DNA of 11,288 nucleotides from Daldinia sp. FL1419 (Eukaryota; Ascomycota; Sordariomycetes; Xylariales; Hypoxylaceae): contig MU623754.1 of NCBI GenBank assembly GCA_025201765.1, forward strand, positions 1 through 11,288, in the 5' to 3' direction. Positions 7,945-11,288 of the stretch are shown here, in pieces. Both the position numbers and the translations under genes were made by a program. Numbering within the stretch: the stretch's first letter is position 1; the number at the start of each line of letters is the position of its first letter. A model generated the notes under the pieces. It did not search any database. It was not told the DNA's origin and worked only from the letters and a program-made list of their open reading frames with translations.

Positions 7945-9230
7945 TATAATAATGTACTGGACATATATATAACAAAAATCAGGATTAATTGGAACGTTAA
8001 ATGGAAGGAATGCCAGCATCCCAAAGAAACCCTCTTAAATTATTCGATAAAAAGATGGAAATGGTATAAAAAGGATATTATTATGTTAATAATTTAGTTA
8101 TCACCCTTTAACACAAAAATCAATAATTGGTATTTTAACTTACAGAAATATGAAATATTGGCATTATTATAGATATATATTAAGAAAATAGGATTAAAAA
8201 AAATTTTATTTAATAAAAGAATTTTTAAAATGAAATTTTTTAAATATAAATATAATAAAAGGGAAATAATATAATATATAATTCTTAAATATTTAAATAT
8301 ATTCTAACATAAGTTTATTTTAAATAGAATTTAAACTTAAAAACTTTTTTAATTAATATAAATTATAAAAAAATATTATTTAATTCTAATAAAATTCTAT
8401 TAGTAACCTATTAATTCCTCAATTAGATTTAATTACTTATATATAGAATAATATTATAACTTATTTAATATAAATATTTCCAAGAATTTTATATTAAATA
8501 AGAAAAATTTATAATTAAATAAAGAAATATAAATAATAATATATTAATAAAATCTTTTAGAAAGATTATATTTATTTAAGATTATTCTGCACTTATTTCA
8601 AATTATATTTATTAAAATTATTTTCTTCCATATTTGTTTCTTTATTCTTTTCTTTATTTTCTTTAGTTATATATATTAGAGAATCTTCAATAAAAGTGAA
8701 TACATTTTCGAAAAAAGGGTTATACTTATTAGGATTTAAATTTAAATATATTAAGAAATTATTGAAAGTTTATAATAAATTATTATTAAAGAATAATAAA
8801 ACATTTAATATTAATCAAATTTTTTAAATAAAAAGTTATTATAATAATAATATATATATGTTTTTTTAAAATTAATTTCCTTATAAATCCTATATTATAA
8901 TTAATAAATATTAATAGAATAGATATAAAAAGGGGTTATATTATAAAATAATTATAATATTAATAATATTAAAATGAGTAATCTTTCCAAAATTGTTAGA
9001 ATATATAGAAATTGTGGATTTGGCAAATAAAGGATTAAACATAATAAAATAATTATTAAATATTATTAATAATTTCTTAATAAATTTTTTAAAGATTTAA
9101 AAATTTTAAAAAGATTATAATAAAATCTTAATAATTAATTTCTAAAATTATATTAAAAAGGTATAATTATATTCCTTATATAATCTTCTGATGGTTATAT
9201 GATTTATGTGCCTTGACATGGCATATTATA
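7945..9230 (+). repeat. Repeat copy C (inverted arm; partner 3005-4330)
   Basis: It aligns with the reverse complement of copy B along nearly its full length, with mostly transitional differences and one deletion of about 35 bases near 8855. At the left end, 7982-8020 is nearly identical to the reversed 4261-4299. The right end fades between about 9180 and 9240. The translation at 8600-8690, read on the minus strand, gives a charged string (ITKENKEKNKETNMEENN), which in copy B is more lysine-rich. This hints at a coding relic on that strand, but the rest of the frame is full of stops. Element class unknown. Confidence 0.8.
9206..9226. other. Short inverted repeat near the end of copy C
   Basis: ATGTGCC (9206-9212) can pair with GGCATAT (9220-9226), with one G-T pair and a seven-base loop. 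It sits where the similarity between copies B and C fades, so it may mark or lie near an element end. Chance is not excluded. Confidence 0.3.
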
Positions 9231-9235
9231 ATTAG

Positions 9236-11267
9236 GAAATACCTATATATCTATTATTATATAAAGATGGATTTCCTACTTATCTCTTTCAAATAGCTTT
9301 TTTCCTTAAATAACTTTAATATACCAATCTCATTCCTATTATTATTTACTTTATTATTATTTTATTTTTATTTATATATATATTTACTAATATTAATTAA
9401 TATTATTAAATAATTAATAATATAAATTAATAAAATTAAAAGAATTATTATTACAACAATTTAGAAATCTTTATTATAATAATATAAGTAATATTAACAT
9501 TTATATTTTTAATTACCTTTATAATAAATAATTATTATTTAATATTATTTAATCTTTAAAATATATACCTTCTTAAATTCCTATTTATATTATTACATTT
9601 ATTTTTAATATTAGCTATTACAATATCTTAATTAGAAAATTTAATATAAATATAAACCCAAATCCCATTTAATAATATAAATCCTATTTAAATAAAAAAT
9701 ATAGATATATTTTATAAATTAATAAAACATTTATCCGTCTAAAACTTAATATTCTTTAACCAATTTAACCATAAGGTTATAAAATGGATAAGTATTATTT
9801 TTACACTAATAATCCCCAAATAAAAAATAATTTAAATATTATAGGTCTTGAAAGATATTAAAACTATAGATTTAAATACCTTTTATACACATATACCTAA
9901 TAAAATATTAATTAAATATAAAAAATATTTTAAAAAATTTATAATAAATAATTTTGTTAATATATTAAAATTAATTTAAACCATTTTATAAATAATATTA
10001 ATATAAAAAAGCATTTATTTAAAAGAATTAAATATTAATTATTTAAAAATATTTAATAATCTTATATTTATAAATAAATTATTATAATAAAATTTAAATA
10101 GATTAAAGGCCATAAAGTAAAAATGGCTTAATATATTAATAGAAAAGGTATTAATGATTAATATTAAAGAAAAGTTAATATATTTTAATATAGAAATTAT
10201 TACCCGAATAATAATATTAATATAATAATAATAATTAATAATTTCTAATTTATAAATATTCATATATTTAATTATATAAATAAAATAACTAAATATTATT
10301 TCTTTTAACCCATTTTATCTTATAATATATATCCCTTACCTTATAACCATTATTACCTAATCCCTTTTCTATTCCTAATATTTTACTAATAATTTAAATA
10401 AAATTTATTTTATAATACCTTCCTTCCTTAATTATAATTTTATTATATTAATTATTACTTCATTCCTACCTTATAAAATTCTATTATAATCCTTAAAAAA
10501 TTTAAAAATTTCTTAATTAATTAAAATAATTTTAATAAAAAAATTAAATAATATTTAATATTCTTCTTAAACCCCTTCTTTAATAAAAACCCCTAACATT
10601 TATCCAATTATTATTTCTTCTACCCCCTCTAATTTCCCCTACCTATCCTATATAATAGAAATAATAAAAATATAACCTAAATTATAACCTTAAATATAAT
10701 ATAAATCTTATATTAGCCCAATCCCCTCTTCTAACCCTAAAAAATGATTTTAAACCCCCTAAACCACCATTAAATAATCTATACATAATTATAATACTAC
10801 CCCCAAACATTAAAACAAATAAAAGAAAGTAATTAATAAAAAGCTACAATTCTTCTTTCTTAATAACACTATTATTTATATAAAAAAAGTCTTTTAAAAT
10901 GAAATTTTTATACCTATTAATAATTAATAAACCTTAACTTATTTTATAATTCCTCCAAAATATATTCCTAATAAAATATACCAATCTATTATTATAAAAT
11001 ATTTTAAAAAAATATAAAATATTAATAATAATTATATTAAGAAATTATATAATATTTTTAAAAATAAATTCCAATTTTCTTTAAAAATATATTTTATAAT
11101 AAATATATACCTATTATAATTTTATATTATTTTTTTATTAATATTAATAAAAAAGCTATTTCTTTATTTCTTATATAATATTTTCCAATATTAATATTTT
11201 ATAAATATATATTTTATTTTATAATATTATTTTAATATTATAAAAAATAAAAATTAATATTATTAAA
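9236..11267. other. Featureless AT-rich stretch with one-strand G loss
   Basis: I found no repeat partner within the window and no recognisable gene or RNA. A small GC-richer patch lies at about 9266-9306 (aagatggatttcctacttat). From about 10270 rightward the plus strand is nearly free of G: in 10561-10760 I count 52 C and 3 G, consistent with strand-biased C-to-T mutation of the minus strand. A minus-strand frame is open for 91 codons (10314-10042), but it encodes mostly I, N, Y, F and L and shows no motif. Confidence 0.4.
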
Positions 11268-11288
11268 ATTTATTTATTTATTACTACC
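11268..11288 (-). mobile_element. Second copy of the LINE-like terminus, cut by window edge
   Basis: The last 21 bases are identical to 2180-2200 (TTTA repeats then TTACTACC). In minus-strand sense this would be the 3' end of another element copy, with its body lying beyond the right edge. The left flank differs from that at 2110-2179, so the shared part stops at the TTTA run, as expected for independent insertions with tails of variable length. Confidence 0.4.

Larger units (their letters stand above)
1..11288. other. AT-rich, RIP-like degraded repeat block
   Basis: The whole window is dominated by A and T, with stop codons dense in all six frames and only short islands of higher GC (about 600-745, 2196-2310, 4258-4375, 7880-8020). 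Where two or three copies of a sequence can be compared inside the window, the differences are nearly all C/T and G/A transitions. This is the signature known for RIP in ascomycete fungi, which mutates duplicated DNA, preferentially at CpA. The fungal assignment is an inference from that pattern plus the Tad-like LINE remnant. A mitochondrial genome was considered but does not fit, because the remnants are nuclear-type transposons and the mutation is specific to repeat copies. Confidence 0.8.

Noticed and set aside
7882..8097. 71-codon plus-strand frame with ATG
   Set aside because: It crosses the junction between the direct repeat (ending about 7913) and copy C (starting about 7945). The corresponding frame in copy B is broken and shifted, and no motif is recognisable.
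10039..10263. 74-codon minus-strand frame (open region extends to 10314)
   Set aside because: The translation is mostly I, N, Y, F and L with no motif. At this composition an occasional open run of this length is expected, and upstream codons in the same frame carry stops at a chance rate.
1..11288. CRISPR array, or a bacterial or phage defence system
   Set aside because: No regularly spaced short repeats with unique spacers, no ribosome-binding sites and no operon-like frames. The content is degraded fungal-type transposons.
1..11288. Mitochondrial or apicoplast genome
   Set aside because: The base composition would fit, but there are no rRNA, respiratory-chain or intact tRNA genes. The repeat copies differ by directional transitions typical of RIP on nuclear DNA.

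Overview
This window is extremely AT-rich (well over 80% A+T by eye). I see no intact gene in it. It reads as an AT-isochore of a filamentous ascomycete (Pezizomycotina): a graveyard of transposable-element copies degraded by a process indistinguishable from repeat-induced point mutation (RIP). Three things support this. Repeat copies inside the window differ almost only by C-to-T and G-to-A transitions. Long tracts have lost G from one strand but kept C. The clearest protein remnant is a fungal-type (Tad-like) non-LTR retrotransposon reverse transcriptase, with stop codons where C-to-T or G-to-A changes would create them. The species cannot be named from this sequence.

Layout. Positions 1-292 are copy A of a repeat, whose second copy (B) covers the same stretch at 4078-4369. 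A less-mutated island at 541-780 encodes, on the minus strand, the region after the catalytic core of a LINE reverse transcriptase. A lysine-rich short frame lies at 1829-1939 (minus). A microsatellite and TTTA repeats at 2110-2200 lead into what may be the 3' end of another minus-strand LINE; the same 21-base terminus recurs at the extreme right edge of the window (11268-11288). Copy B (about 3005-4369) has a third, inverted copy C at about 7945-9230, giving arms of roughly 1.3 kb separated by about 3.6 kb. A second, shorter repeat occurs in direct orientation at 2553-2704 and 7762-7913.

The spacer between the inverted arms (4370-7761) contains an A21 tract with a nearby hairpin and partly readable minus-strand coding relics at about 5341-6966. 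It also has a degenerate 42-base tandem repeat, a degraded tRNA-like sequence with a UUU (Lys) anticodon on the plus strand (7293-7370) and a G-rich purine tract at 7696-7708. The right part (9236-11267) is almost featureless; 10561-10760 on the plus strand has 52 C but only 3 G.

No genes work together here: there is no operon, no CRISPR array, no rRNA and no intact host gene. The most informative content is the mutational record, namely which islands escaped mutation, the inverted and direct repeat architecture, and the tRNA-like relic.
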